Source: Pseudohalocynthiibacter aestuariivivens (GTDB lineage: Bacteria; Pseudomonadota; Alphaproteobacteria; Rhodobacterales; Rhodobacteraceae). From it: a stretch of 64,000 nt of DNA. The translations under genes were made by a program, and so were the position numbers. Below are positions 25,988-34,718 of the stretch, one piece after another. Under the pieces are notes generated by a model, which was not told where the DNA came from, searched no databases, and saw nothing but the letters and a program-made list of their open reading frames with translations. Location of the stretch: the NCBI RefSeq assembly GCF_018457175.1, contig NZ_JAGFNU010000008.1:144113-208112 (forward strand), given 5' to 3'. Positions within the stretch are counted from its first letter, which is position 1, and each line of letters opens with the position of its first letter.

Positions 25988-27082
25988 TCAGGATCGCGTC
26001 CAGTGATGCAGGATGTCAGAGCCAACTGAACGAACGGAGAGCAGCCTGAAACGGCGCGCTTCGGAAAGCCGGGCAAGGCCCAAAGCCCCAATCGAGGGCT
26101 GGCCTTCAGCGCCGATTGTCACGCCCGCGCCAAAGCCAATCAGATCATCAACGAGATCAGCGCTCAGAAGCGATGCAGCAAGCGCGCCACCGCCTTCACA
26201 AAAAACCCGCGTAAGACCCTGTTCCGCCAGAGCCTGCAAAATAGATGCAGCATCAAGCTGCCCGGAAACCGTTTTACAGACCAAGGTTTTCGCACCAATC
26301 CCTTGCCAGGCAGAAACCAGAGATGAATCGGCTTCGGGTCCATGACAAATCCAGACCGGAACTTCTTTTGCCGTGCTGGCAAGTTGACTGGAAAGCGGCA
26401 AGTCGAGCCTGCGCGACGCGACAACACGAACAGGCTGGCGCGTAACGCCGAGTCCACGCACCGTCAGCGACGGGTCATCCGCCCGTGCAGTACCTGCCCC
26501 AACCATCACCGCATCGTGCCGTGCACGCATCGCATGAACGGCACGGCGCGCATCCGGCCCTGTGATCCATTTGCTTTCCCCTGTCGCGGTTGCGATACGC
26601 CCATCAAAACTGCTGGCAAGCTTCAGCGTCAGCAATGGCCGGTTTTGTTCGACGCGTAAAAGAAAGCCACGGTTTAGGCCTTCCGCTTCGGCGTGCATCA
26701 CACCCGTTGCAACTTCAATACCAGCTTGGCGAAGCTTTTCGTGCCCCTGCCCTGCAACACGCGGGTCGGGATCTTCAAGCGCACTTACGACACACGCGAT
26801 ACCGGCCGCAACCAATGCCTCCGCACAAGGCGGTGTATTTCCATGATGCGCGCAGGGTTCGAGCGACACATAGGCAGTTGCGCCCTTCGCCAGCGATCCG
26901 GCCTGTTCAAGAGCAATCGTTTCGGCATGGGGCCTGCCAGAGGGTTGTGTCCACCCGCGGCCTGCGATGCGACCCTCTTTAACGATCACGCAGCCCACAG
27001 CGGGGTTTGGCCAAACCTGGCCCAGCCCTCGCGACGCCAGCCCAAGGGCCAGCGCCATATAGCGTTTGTCAGACGTGGTCAC
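25988..27082 (-). CDS. ribD: Bifunctional riboflavin deaminase/reductase
   Basis: RibD deaminates diaminohydroxyphosphoribosylaminopyrimidine and then reduces the ribosyl chain. The 364-residue enzyme has the cytidine-deaminase-like zinc site HAETIAL and [15 protein letters not shown] at residues 50-85, and a reductase domain from about residue 145 ([25 protein letters not shown] binding [30 protein letters not shown]). Its ATG overlaps the nrdR stop by 4 bp. The nrdR-ribD pairing is widespread in proteobacteria. Confidence 0.95.
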   Translation of the reverse strand: MTTSDKRYMALALGLASRGLGQVWPNPAVGCVIVKEGRIAGRGWTQPSGRPHAETIALEQAGSLAKGATAYVSLEPCAHHGNTPPCAEALVAAGIACVVSALEDPDPRVAGQGHEKLRQAGIEVATGVMHAEAEGLNRGFLLRVEQNRPLLTLKLASSFDGRIATATGESKWITGPDARRAVHAMRARHDAVMVGAGTARADDPSLTVRGLGVTRQPVRVVASRRLDLPLSSQLASTAKEVPVWICHGPEADSSLVSAWQGIGAKTLVCKTVSGQLDAASILQALAEQGLTRVFCEGGGALAASLLSADLVDDLIGFGAGVTIGAEGQPSIGALGLARLSEARRFRLLSVRSVGSDILHHWTRS

Positions 27083-27546
27083 TCTTCCGAGGGGCTTGGC
27101 GGGCGCAATTCGCTGACAAATTTGTCAAAGTCGTCCGCCGCCTGGAAGTTTTTGTAAACACTGGCAAATCTGACGTAGGCCACCGTGTCTATCCGCGCCA
27201 GAGATTCCATCACGATTTCACCGATGGTGCCCGAAGGAATATCGGTCTCGCCCATGCTTTCAAGCCGTCGCACAATGCCAGATATCATCTGATCCATGCG
27301 TTCCGGTTCAACCGGGCGTTTTTGCAAGGCGATCCTGATGGAACGCTCCAGCTTGTCACGATCAAAGTCTTCCCTGCGTCCATTGGTTTTGATCACCACC
27401 AAGTCCCGCAACTGAACGCGTTCATAGGTCGTAAACCGCCCACCGCAGGCCGGACAGAACCGGCGCCTTCGAATGGCGACATGATCCTCAGCTGGGCGTG
27501 AATCTTTAACTTGCGTATCTACATTTCCACAAAATGGGCAACGCAT
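27079..27546 (-). CDS. nrdR: Transcriptional repressor NrdR
   Basis: NrdR senses ATP/dATP and represses ribonucleotide reductase genes. The 155-residue protein has an N-terminal zinc ribbon (Cys3, Cys6, Cys31, Cys34) followed by an ATP-cone domain (residues 49-139, [21 protein letters not shown]). It heads the nrdR-ribD operon. Whether NrdR boxes precede it could not be confirmed by eye. Confidence 0.95.
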   Translation of the reverse strand: MRCPFCGNVDTQVKDSRPAEDHVAIRRRRFCPACGGRFTTYERVQLRDLVVIKTNGRREDFDRDKLERSIRIALQKRPVEPERMDQMISGIVRRLESMGETDIPSGTIGEIVMESLARIDTVAYVRFASVYKNFQAADDFDKFVSELRPPSPSEE

Positions 27547-27676
27547 AGCCTCTCCCTTGGTGCCTATCCCCGGTTATCCACAGGCACTATAGGACCTACG
27601 CAAGGTTTTGGGTAGAGGCAAATGTGACCCCCAACATACGCCCGACAAATTTCACACAATCGGCTGTTCTGTCTGA

Positions 27677-29260
27677 TCACACAGGCCCACCGGCTGAAGG
27701 TATACACCAGTCGCGCCCGCGCGCCGTGGTAACATACTCGGGCCAGTGAAAATGAATTGGCGGCTCATAATCGCAAAGCGGCGGACTCCAGTTTTCGCCG
27801 CCAACTCCGCCGCCGGTTCGGGTTTCAAATTCTTCCCAGGCAGTATCACGCGCAGATTTATCTTCCAGCAACCGAAGGGCCGAAACGGCGAGCGTTTTAG
27901 ACGCTGCCTGTACCATGGGGTCAATGGTTACCGAAATACCCCCCAACGCATTCATCGCCCAACTTGGATAGGCAGCTCCTGCAGGTGCTTTCAGGGCTGG
28001 CCGCGCAATGTAGAACCGTGCGGTAGGTGTGTGCCATGTTATGTCCGTATAGTCATCGGAAGTTGAGTTTTTCTGTTTTGGTGCAAGGTCTTGGCGTAAA
28101 ATCCGTTCTGCCTCTTGCGGGTCGATCAGTTGATGACACGCCTCGATCAAAGGCGCCTCCATAGGTTCGAATCCACAGGCAGATTGAACCGCGCGCGCGG
28201 CATCTAATCCGGCGTCATCCCACTTTGGCGCACCAACGGCTTGTATCGCCTCCCAAACCAATGATGCCATGGCGTGGTTCGCCAAACCGGGACGAGATTT
28301 GCAAACCCAGTGCCGCTCGACCCGGCAACCTGTCATTGCTGCGGCGGCCTCGGCATTTCGGTCAAGTGCGGCGGTCACCTGTTCTGCCATGGCAACCGTG
28401 GGAACGCGCATCATATACTGGATGTCAGCCATCAAAGCAGGAAGATTGTCAGCGGTCGCCTGCCCTGTGCTGAGGATAGCCTCTGAAATCGACCAGCCCC
28501 CCTGATGCGGCAGCATGGAATCGCGCAAAAAACGACTGTTTGAATACATCGCAACCAAAGCGTCGTTGGCACCCGGTGCGCGCACATCGGAATGTGATTG
28601 TGGGATCGGCGCGCCATCGCCCATGCCCCAGCGTTCGGGTTCATCGCAAATAAATCGATAAATCATTGAATACGCCGCGCCACAATGTGTGTCCCAGCGC
28701 ACTGTGTTACACATCGGCAGCATGTAAAACGGATGAAACGACAACATCGCCGCCAACCCGTCATAATAGCCTCTGGCCGCGTGAATTGGCTTTGACCCCC
28801 GCACTTTTTCCGCTGGCTCGCCCGTGAACCGTAACCCCCCCTTAATACCATGATGTTCCATCGCTGCTTTTGTCGCCAAAAGTCCGCCAAGGCCTGACAT
28901 CCCAAGGGCAGAATGCGGGTCAGTGTGGCCACCAGCAGCAAACCCCAGCCCCGTTCGTGGCGCGCGTTCGGGTTTCGCCGCCTGGCAATTCCCGGGCACT
29001 GCGTCATATTCAGCGTACATTCCGATGACTGGCCCATCGCCATTCTGCCATTCTGCGCAAAACGCAGTTGGCATGCCGCCAGATCCTGCCTCTACGCTGA
29101 ACCCTTCGGCGCGTAGTTTTTCAACATACCAGTCTGCTGATTGATATTCGCGCCAGGCTGTTTCAGCGAAGTCAAAGATTTTGGCCGTCCAGCCAGACAA
29201 ATCCGATGCGTGTTCTGCAACCCAACGCGTTGCAAAATTCTGTGCCATGCTAAGTGCCAT
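27677..29260 (-). CDS. M20 family amidohydrolase (AbgB-like)
   Basis: A 527-residue M20 metallohydrolase resembling p-aminobenzoyl-glutamate hydrolase subunit B and related amidohydrolases. Visible are GMYAEYDAVPG near residue 85, GGHTDPHSALGM (metal ligand region), FTGEPAEKVRGSKPIHA and a dimerisation domain in the middle. The length exceeds the common ~470. I start at ATG 29260 because AAGGAGCG precedes it at good spacing; an in-frame codon at 29305 has none. No partner subunit (AbgA) or transporter is adjacent, so the substrate is open. Confidence 0.82.
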   Translation of the reverse strand: MALSMAQNFATRWVAEHASDLSGWTAKIFDFAETAWREYQSADWYVEKLRAEGFSVEAGSGGMPTAFCAEWQNGDGPVIGMYAEYDAVPGNCQAAKPERAPRTGLGFAAGGHTDPHSALGMSGLGGLLATKAAMEHHGIKGGLRFTGEPAEKVRGSKPIHAARGYYDGLAAMLSFHPFYMLPMCNTVRWDTHCGAAYSMIYRFICDEPERWGMGDGAPIPQSHSDVRAPGANDALVAMYSNSRFLRDSMLPHQGGWSISEAILSTGQATADNLPALMADIQYMMRVPTVAMAEQVTAALDRNAEAAAAMTGCRVERHWVCKSRPGLANHAMASLVWEAIQAVGAPKWDDAGLDAARAVQSACGFEPMEAPLIEACHQLIDPQEAERILRQDLAPKQKNSTSDDYTDITWHTPTARFYIARPALKAPAGAAYPSWAMNALGGISVTIDPMVQAASKTLAVSALRLLEDKSARDTAWEEFETRTGGGVGGENWSPPLCDYEPPIHFHWPEYVTTARGRDWCIPSAGGPV

Positions 29261-29498
29261 CAGCGCTCCTTTTCCTAGAACCAAAGCTGAACAAGCATGT
29301 GTCATCTGTCAAACAGTTGATCCGGTGTGCAGCGGAAAACGCCTGCAAGGGTTGTCACAAAATGTTCGATATTAAAAATATTTAACGAAATATGAGGATT
29401 CGACAACATTAGAGGAAACAATTAATTAATTGTTTATTAGCCATAAATGAAAAATCTTTCGAAAAACTGTTTCTCGCTAATGTTCATTTTTGGAATGT

Positions 29499-29768
29499 TT
29501 AAATTTGCAAAACAGCATCACGGTTTTCCGATCCGATCGTCCCAACCCAACTATCATAAGTTCCAGACGCGGGATTTCGCAGAACGATCTGCGCATCAAT
29601 ATCACTGGCGCTGTCGTCGTCCCAATGCCAGTTTCCCGCTGCGGTGTTGACTGAAAGTCCTAAGTCACACGCGCTGGCCGCATGAACCCCGCCAGCGCGC
29701 AACTTGTAACGGCGTTCTAAAAAAAATGCGCCGCGTTCCCAAAATTCTGTTCTCCGTTCAAACACCAT
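29499..29768 (-). pseudogene. Possible C-terminal remnant of a secreted peptidase-like protein
   Basis: A 89-codon frame whose second half, GNWHWDDDSASDIDAQ followed by NPASGTYDSWVGTIGSEN, resembles repeats found at the C-terminus of exported serine peptidases in roseobacters. The first half looks unrelated and there is no signal peptide. It starts 3 bp after a tiny open frame with a strong ribosome site. I read it as a decayed fragment, or a small real protein; confidence is low. Confidence 0.35.
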
Positions 29769-29771
29769 TCC

Positions 29772-29837
29772 TCACAAAGAGGTAAGGCTAAGGTAGTCGA
29801 ACTGAAATTGATCGGAAAAAGAGCAAGTCTGACGCAT
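29772..29837 (-). CDS. Tiny open frame with a strong ribosome binding site
   Basis: Twenty-one codons (MRQTCSFSDQFQFDYLSLTS and one more) behind AGGAGGTG six bases before the ATG, an unusually good Shine-Dalgarno for this window. It lies downstream of rpoD on the same strand and stops just before the 89-codon fragment. Could be a leader peptide or the surviving 5' end of a broken gene. No homologue is known to me. Confidence 0.3.
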   Translation of the reverse strand: MRQTCSFSDQFQFDYLSLTSL

Positions 29838-29916
29838 GTAGGCACCTCCTGTTGTACGAACAGGTTCAGCCTAACAAGCGATATGTAACCTGAAAATCTC
29901 GAATTCTGCTAATTTC

Positions 29917-29941
29917 CAGGCAGTGGCAACGCTGCTGCCTG
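29917..29941 (-). terminator. Hairpin after rpoD
   Basis: CAGGCAG (29917-29923) pairs with CTGCCTG (29935-29941), 7 bp around an 11-nt loop, directly after the rpoD stop. The following T tract on the minus strand is weak (GAAATT), so termination may be partial. Confidence 0.4.
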
Positions 29942-29947
29942 CGTATT

Positions 29948-31933
29948 TTACTGATCAAGAAAACTGCGAAGCTTGCGTGATCTGCTTGGGTGTTTCAGTT
30001 TGCGAAGCGCCTTGGCTTCGATCTGACGAATACGTTCGCGCGTAACGCTGAACTGCTGACCAACTTCTTCAAGCGTGTGGTCCGTGTTCATTCCGATCCC
30101 AAACCGCATCCGCAAAACACGTTCTTCCCTTGGGGTAAGGCTGGCAAGAACACGTGTCGTTGTTTCTTTCAGATTTTCCTGAATTGCGGAATCAAGCGGC
30201 AGAACCGCATTCTTGTCCTCAATAAAATCGCCAAGCTGACTGTCTTCTTCATCGCCAATTGGCGTTTCAAGAGAAATCGGCTCTTTGGCGATTTTCATAA
30301 CCTTGCGCACTTTTTCAAGCGGCATCTGAAGTTTTTCAGCCAGTTCTTCCGGCGTTGGCTCACGGCCAATCTCGTGCAACATCTGGCGTCCTGTGCGCAC
30401 CAGTTTGTTGATGGTTTCAATCATATGTACTGGAATTCGGATTGTGCGTGCCTGGTCGGCGATCGACCGGGTAATCGCCTGACGGATCCACCATGTTGCA
30501 TATGTGCTGAATTTATAGCCGCGGCGATATTCAAACTTATCCACCGCTTTCATCAGGCCGATGTTACCTTCCTGAATAAGATCAAGAAATTGCAGGCCGC
30601 GGTTCGTGTATTTTTTAGCAATAGAGATAACAAGGCGCAGGTTCGCTTCGACCATTTCTTTCTTGGCCTGACGCGCTTCTTTTTCGCCCTTCTGAACTTG
30701 CTGAACGATGCGACGGAACTCTGAGATATCAAGACCGACATACTGCCCAACCTGTGCCATATCTGCACGAAGTTCCTCAATTTTTGGTGTCGAGCGTTCG
30801 ACCAGCGCCTGCCAGCCACGTCCAGCCTTTTCGCTCATCCGCTCAAGCCAGGTCGGATCCAACTCGTGGCCCCGATAGGCTTCAACAAATTCGCGACGGT
30901 TGATACGAGCCTGATCTGCCAGTTTCACCATGTTCGAATCGATCGACATGATTTTGCGGTTAATACCGTACAACTGGTCGATCAGCGCTTCGATCCGGTT
31001 GTTATGCAGATGCAGTTCGTTCACAAGCTCCACAATTTCGGCCCGCAGCTTTTGGTACGTGTCTTCTTCGCCGGTAGAAAAGCTTTCGTCTTCGTTCAAC
31101 GTCGCCGAGATCCGAACGTCCTGCATATCAGACAGTTTGGCATAGTCGCGCGCAATAAGGTCCAGCGTTTCCAAGACACGTGGTTTCAACGCGGCTTCCA
31201 TCGCAGCGAGCGACATGTTTGCCTGTTCATCCTCGTCGTCATCGTCTTCAGCGATAATCGGGTTACCGTCGGCGTCTAACTCCGGCGTTTCTTCTTTTTG
31301 CGCAGGCGCGGCTGCACCAACGGTTAACGGGGAAACAACTGGCTCTTCTTCTTCGTCCTCTTCGCCCATCGTGTTGCCGAAAGTCGTCTCAAGGTCGATC
31401 ACGTCGCGCAATAAAATTTCTTCGTTCAGAAGCTCGTCGCGCCAGATCGTAATCGCTTGAAATGTAAGGGGGCTTTCGCAAAGCCCCAGGATCATCGTGT
31501 TGCGTCCGGCTTCTATCCGTTTCGCAATTGCAATCTCGCCTTCACGCGAAAGCAGTTCGACCGAACCCATTTCACGCAAATACATGCGCACGGGATCATC
31601 CGTGCGATCCAGCTTTTCGCTTTCAGCAGTCGCAACAACAACATCGCGTGCGCTGCTGGTCTCAACCAGATCGGTTGAACCTTTTTCTTCTTCCTCGGCT
31701 TCGTCGTCTTCAATAATATTGATGCCCATTTCTGAAAGCATCGACATCACATCTTCAATTTGTTCCGAAGAAACCTGTTCTGGTGGCAGAACCTGATTAA
31801 GCTGATCGTAGGTGATGTAGCCACGCTCGCGCGCTTCGGCAATCATCTTTTTGACAGCGCTCTGGCTCATATCGAGCCCCTGTTCGGTGTCCTGATCTTC
31901 CTGCTTACGGTCGTCGGTATCTTTGGCGGCCAT
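29948..31933 (-). CDS. rpoD: Primary sigma factor RpoD (sigma-70)
   Basis: The housekeeping sigma factor, 661 residues. Region 1.1 occupies the first ~80 residues; an acidic linker ([11 protein letters not shown], later EEDEEEEP) follows. Region 2 has [22 protein letters not shown] and the -10 recognition helix [18 protein letters not shown]; region 3 [20 protein letters not shown]; region 4 [20 protein letters not shown]. Downstream of dnaG on the same strand, 120 bp away, the classic macromolecular synthesis arrangement without rpsU. Confidence 0.97.
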   Translation of the reverse strand: MAAKDTDDRKQEDQDTEQGLDMSQSAVKKMIAEARERGYITYDQLNQVLPPEQVSSEQIEDVMSMLSEMGINIIEDDEAEEEEKGSTDLVETSSARDVVVATAESEKLDRTDDPVRMYLREMGSVELLSREGEIAIAKRIEAGRNTMILGLCESPLTFQAITIWRDELLNEEILLRDVIDLETTFGNTMGEEDEEEEPVVSPLTVGAAAPAQKEETPELDADGNPIIAEDDDDEDEQANMSLAAMEAALKPRVLETLDLIARDYAKLSDMQDVRISATLNEDESFSTGEEDTYQKLRAEIVELVNELHLHNNRIEALIDQLYGINRKIMSIDSNMVKLADQARINRREFVEAYRGHELDPTWLERMSEKAGRGWQALVERSTPKIEELRADMAQVGQYVGLDISEFRRIVQQVQKGEKEARQAKKEMVEANLRLVISIAKKYTNRGLQFLDLIQEGNIGLMKAVDKFEYRRGYKFSTYATWWIRQAITRSIADQARTIRIPVHMIETINKLVRTGRQMLHEIGREPTPEELAEKLQMPLEKVRKVMKIAKEPISLETPIGDEEDSQLGDFIEDKNAVLPLDSAIQENLKETTTRVLASLTPREERVLRMRFGIGMNTDHTLEEVGQQFSVTRERIRQIEAKALRKLKHPSRSRKLRSFLDQ

Positions 31934-32053
31934 TCAATGTTCCTCGCGAAGGCGGGCTGATTCGGAAATCGGCGTTAACCCGAATCAATCGTGTGATTCG
32001 GTGATTCGCAACCCGTTTAAACTGTTTTCTTTACTTCTTCCTCATCAAACCGT

Positions 32054-34006
32054 TTAATTTTGGCGGTCTTTTTTCTTGGAAAACGTAATTGTTGAGAAGA
32101 TATCGTCCCTGCGTTTCAGTTCGTCTTTGTTCATGGACAACCCGTTTGGGGCCGTCTCATATTCTGCTTTGTCCTCCGTCTCAGCACGTTCCGCCCTGTT
32201 GCGGGCTTCGGCGGCCTGACCAATCCTCCAGGTCAAACCCTCATCGGCAAGGCCGGTCAAATCCTGCATAGCTTCGGAAATTTCGCGCCGGATGCCACGT
32301 TGTGCATCAAGTTTCGCAAGTTCCTCGGCTATACAATGAACGGCAATTTCAACATCGCCCGGATTACGCACTGTTGGAGCAAGTTTGACATGGCGCGCAT
32401 TAAACAGGTTTTCAAGGGCCTCCCGCCCCGCATCTTCCGCTATATTTTCACGAAAATTCTCTGCCGGTGCACCAAGATGAATCAAGAGTGCATTGCGGAG
32501 CGCGTTGTGATCCGGGTTCGAAAGCTCCAGCCGTTCCAAAGCAGTCTCGAACTGGCCTATAATAGAAGGATGTAAAAGCAACGTCGCAAGAACCACTGCC
32601 TCGCGCAGAGGTTCTTCAACCTGATTTCCTGCAGCCAGAAGAGAGTTTTTTGTGCTTGGTGAAGGTGTGGCGATTTGGCGTTTGTTCCAATCCCCTTTTT
32701 TGAAAGCCGTTTTACGGCGCTGTGTTCCGAACAGGTCCCATCGCATCTGCTTGATCGCTTCGCCATAGTGGTTCCGGATTGACGGGTCCTGAATTTTGCG
32801 GATCGCATCGCGCAGGCTCTTATCAAGCGCAGCTTTGCGTTCCGGGCTATCGAATATCTTTCCTTCGGTTTCACGTTGCCACAAAAGCTGAACCATCGGC
32901 TGAGCCTGATCCAACAGTTTTTGCATCGCGCCGGGCCCTTGCGCACGAAGAATATCATCAGGGTCCTGCCCTTCCGGCATCAGAGCAAACCGAAGCGACA
33001 GACCAACCTCAAGCATGGGAAGTGCTATATCTATCAGACGCATAGCAGCCCGCAGCCCGGCGTTGTCGCCATCAAGCGCAATAATGGGTTCCGGTGAAAT
33101 ACGCCACATTAGCCGGAGTTGATCTTCGGTGATGGCTGTTCCAAGGGGGGCAACTGTCGCTCCAAATCCAGCCTCAGAAAGGGCAATGACATCCATATAC
33201 CCTTCGGCCACGATCAGCGGCTGGCCCTTGCCTGCAGCCTCACGCGCGGGGCCGTGATTGTAGAGGCTGCGGCCCTTATCGAACAGCGCTGTTTCGGGTG
33301 AATTAAGATACTTTGCGCGCGCATTCGGGTCTAACGACCGACCGCCGAGCGCGATAGCACGCCCTCGCGCATCGCGGATCGGAAAGATGATACGGCCACG
33401 AAAACGGTCATAGGGCGCACCACCATCATCAGGTTTCGCAGCGAGCCCCGCGTCGATGATCAGTTCCGGATCAACGCCCTTCCCGGTCAGATGCTGAAAC
33501 ACGCCCTGTCGAATTTCCGCTGCAAAACCAATATCATAACGGGCTTGCGCCGCTTCATTCAAACCACGGCGATCAAGGTAGTCGCGGGCGTCAGCTGCGG
33601 CGGAAGTCTTCAGTTGCAGGCGATAGTATTGAACAGCCTGTTCCATGACCTCGGCCAACTGGCTGCGTTTGTCGGCCTTTTGTTGCGCTTGCGGATCAGG
33701 GGCGGGCATTTGCATGCCAGATTCCCGCGCAAGAATTTCAATGGCTTCCATAAAGCCCACATTTTCGGTTTCGCGCACAAAGGAAATTGCGTCACCCTTG
33801 GCGTGGCACCCAAAGCAATAGTAGAATCCCTTTCGGTCATCTACATGAAAAGAAGCACTTTTTTCCTGGTGGAAGGGGCATGGCGCCCACATGTCGCCTT
33901 TGCCCTGGTTGGACTTGCGCGCATCCCACATAACCTTGCGGCCCACCACCTGCGAGAGCGATGTTCGTGTGCGGAGTTCGTCAATGAAACCGGGAGGCAG
34001 ACTCAT
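32054..34006 (-). CDS. dnaG: DNA primase
   Basis: DnaG lays RNA primers at the replication fork. The 650-residue protein has a CHC2 zinc-binding domain (Cys43, His46, Cys64, Cys67), the RNA polymerase domain and a TOPRIM fold with VAEGYMDVIALSEAG (Glu) and ALDGDNAG (Asp-x-Asp). The C-terminal helicase-binding domain is divergent, as usual. It precedes rpoD. The start gives MSLPPGFIDELRTR, matching the family N-terminus. Confidence 0.96.
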   Translation of the reverse strand: MSLPPGFIDELRTRTSLSQVVGRKVMWDARKSNQGKGDMWAPCPFHQEKSASFHVDDRKGFYYCFGCHAKGDAISFVRETENVGFMEAIEILARESGMQMPAPDPQAQQKADKRSQLAEVMEQAVQYYRLQLKTSAAADARDYLDRRGLNEAAQARYDIGFAAEIRQGVFQHLTGKGVDPELIIDAGLAAKPDDGGAPYDRFRGRIIFPIRDARGRAIALGGRSLDPNARAKYLNSPETALFDKGRSLYNHGPAREAAGKGQPLIVAEGYMDVIALSEAGFGATVAPLGTAITEDQLRLMWRISPEPIIALDGDNAGLRAAMRLIDIALPMLEVGLSLRFALMPEGQDPDDILRAQGPGAMQKLLDQAQPMVQLLWQRETEGKIFDSPERKAALDKSLRDAIRKIQDPSIRNHYGEAIKQMRWDLFGTQRRKTAFKKGDWNKRQIATPSPSTKNSLLAAGNQVEEPLREAVVLATLLLHPSIIGQFETALERLELSNPDHNALRNALLIHLGAPAENFRENIAEDAGREALENLFNARHVKLAPTVRNPGDVEIAVHCIAEELAKLDAQRGIRREISEAMQDLTGLADEGLTWRIGQAAEARNRAERAETEDKAEYETAPNGLSMNKDELKRRDDIFSTITFSKKKDRQN

Positions 34007-34166
34007 GGACGCAGTATCAGGCCAGAGAGACGATCTGTCCAGATGGCGACGACACCAGAGGTGTCATTTGAGCGGTGTTTTACGCGAAACTTGCAAATCT
34101 TGTAAGTTCAAAAGCGGCCCATTTTAAAAACTTACACCTTTTTCCCGCGCGATCAGCCGTGAAATA

Positions 34167-34184
34167 GCGCGCTCATTCGCGCGC
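34167..34184 (-). terminator. Hairpin overlapping the soxG stop codon
   Basis: GCGCGC at 34167-34172 and 34179-34184 pair around a 6-nt loop that contains the soxG stop. Only a short T-rich stretch follows on the minus strand (TATTTC), so it may act as an RNA-stabilising hairpin or weak terminator of the sox operon. Confidence 0.35.
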
Positions 34185-34718
34185 CGCGACAGATTTCATG
34201 GCAATGGTCAGATCATGCACAGCGGTCACAGCAAAAGACCGCATCACCATGATGTCAAAACTGTTCGCTCCGCTGCGCGTCACCGACATCATCATGTGCA
34301 GCAAAGTGGTGCGGGCGGTGTGACCGCGTTTGAAGACCGTGGCGCGCAAATCGATGGGTGCAAGACGCGCCAGCACATCTTCGGCCCCTGTCCCATGAAG
34401 ACGCATAACAACCCATCCATCGCTTTGGTCGGTCAATGCGGCGTATTGAGAAAGGTCTGCAGGCGCGTCCGGCCCAAGAACAAAAACCTGTCCCTGCCCC
34501 ATCCAGACAGCGCGCGCGCCGTCCTTTCCGGTTGCGCGGTTTGGGCCGGGCATAGTCATTCCACAAGCCGCCTTGAGCGCAGCAGAAGCCGCTTTTTCCT
34601 GCCCCTTGAACGGTGCGACCGACGTCACGCATGCAGGTAGAATCTCGGTCAGGGTCATTGTTCCTGCAGTTACCGGCAACAAACCTTCGGCTGGGGTTTT
34701 AGCAATCAATTCAGCCAC
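34173..34718 (-). CDS. soxG: Sarcosine oxidase gamma subunit
   Basis: Smallest-but-one subunit of heterotetrameric sarcosine oxidase, which oxidises sarcosine to glycine with formation of 5,10-methylene-THF and H2O2. About 181 residues with WVVMRLHGTGAEDVLARLAPIDL and the late HDLTIAMKSVA. I choose GTG 34718, with GGGAGA before it and an 8-bp overlap with soxA; a TTG at 34742 is the other option. Last gene of the sox operon. Confidence 0.85.
   Translation of the reverse strand: MAELIAKTPAEGLLPVTAGTMTLTEILPACVTSVAPFKGQEKAASAALKAACGMTMPGPNRATGKDGARAVWMGQGQVFVLGPDAPADLSQYAALTDQSDGWVVMRLHGTGAEDVLARLAPIDLRATVFKRGHTARTTLLHMMMSVTRSGANSFDIMVMRSFAVTAVHDLTIAMKSVAARE

Noticed and set aside
27574..27582. 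Perfect DnaA box upstream of nrdR
   Set aside because: One isolated 9-mer, no cluster or AT-rich unwinding region; only weakly suggestive of DnaA control of nrdR.
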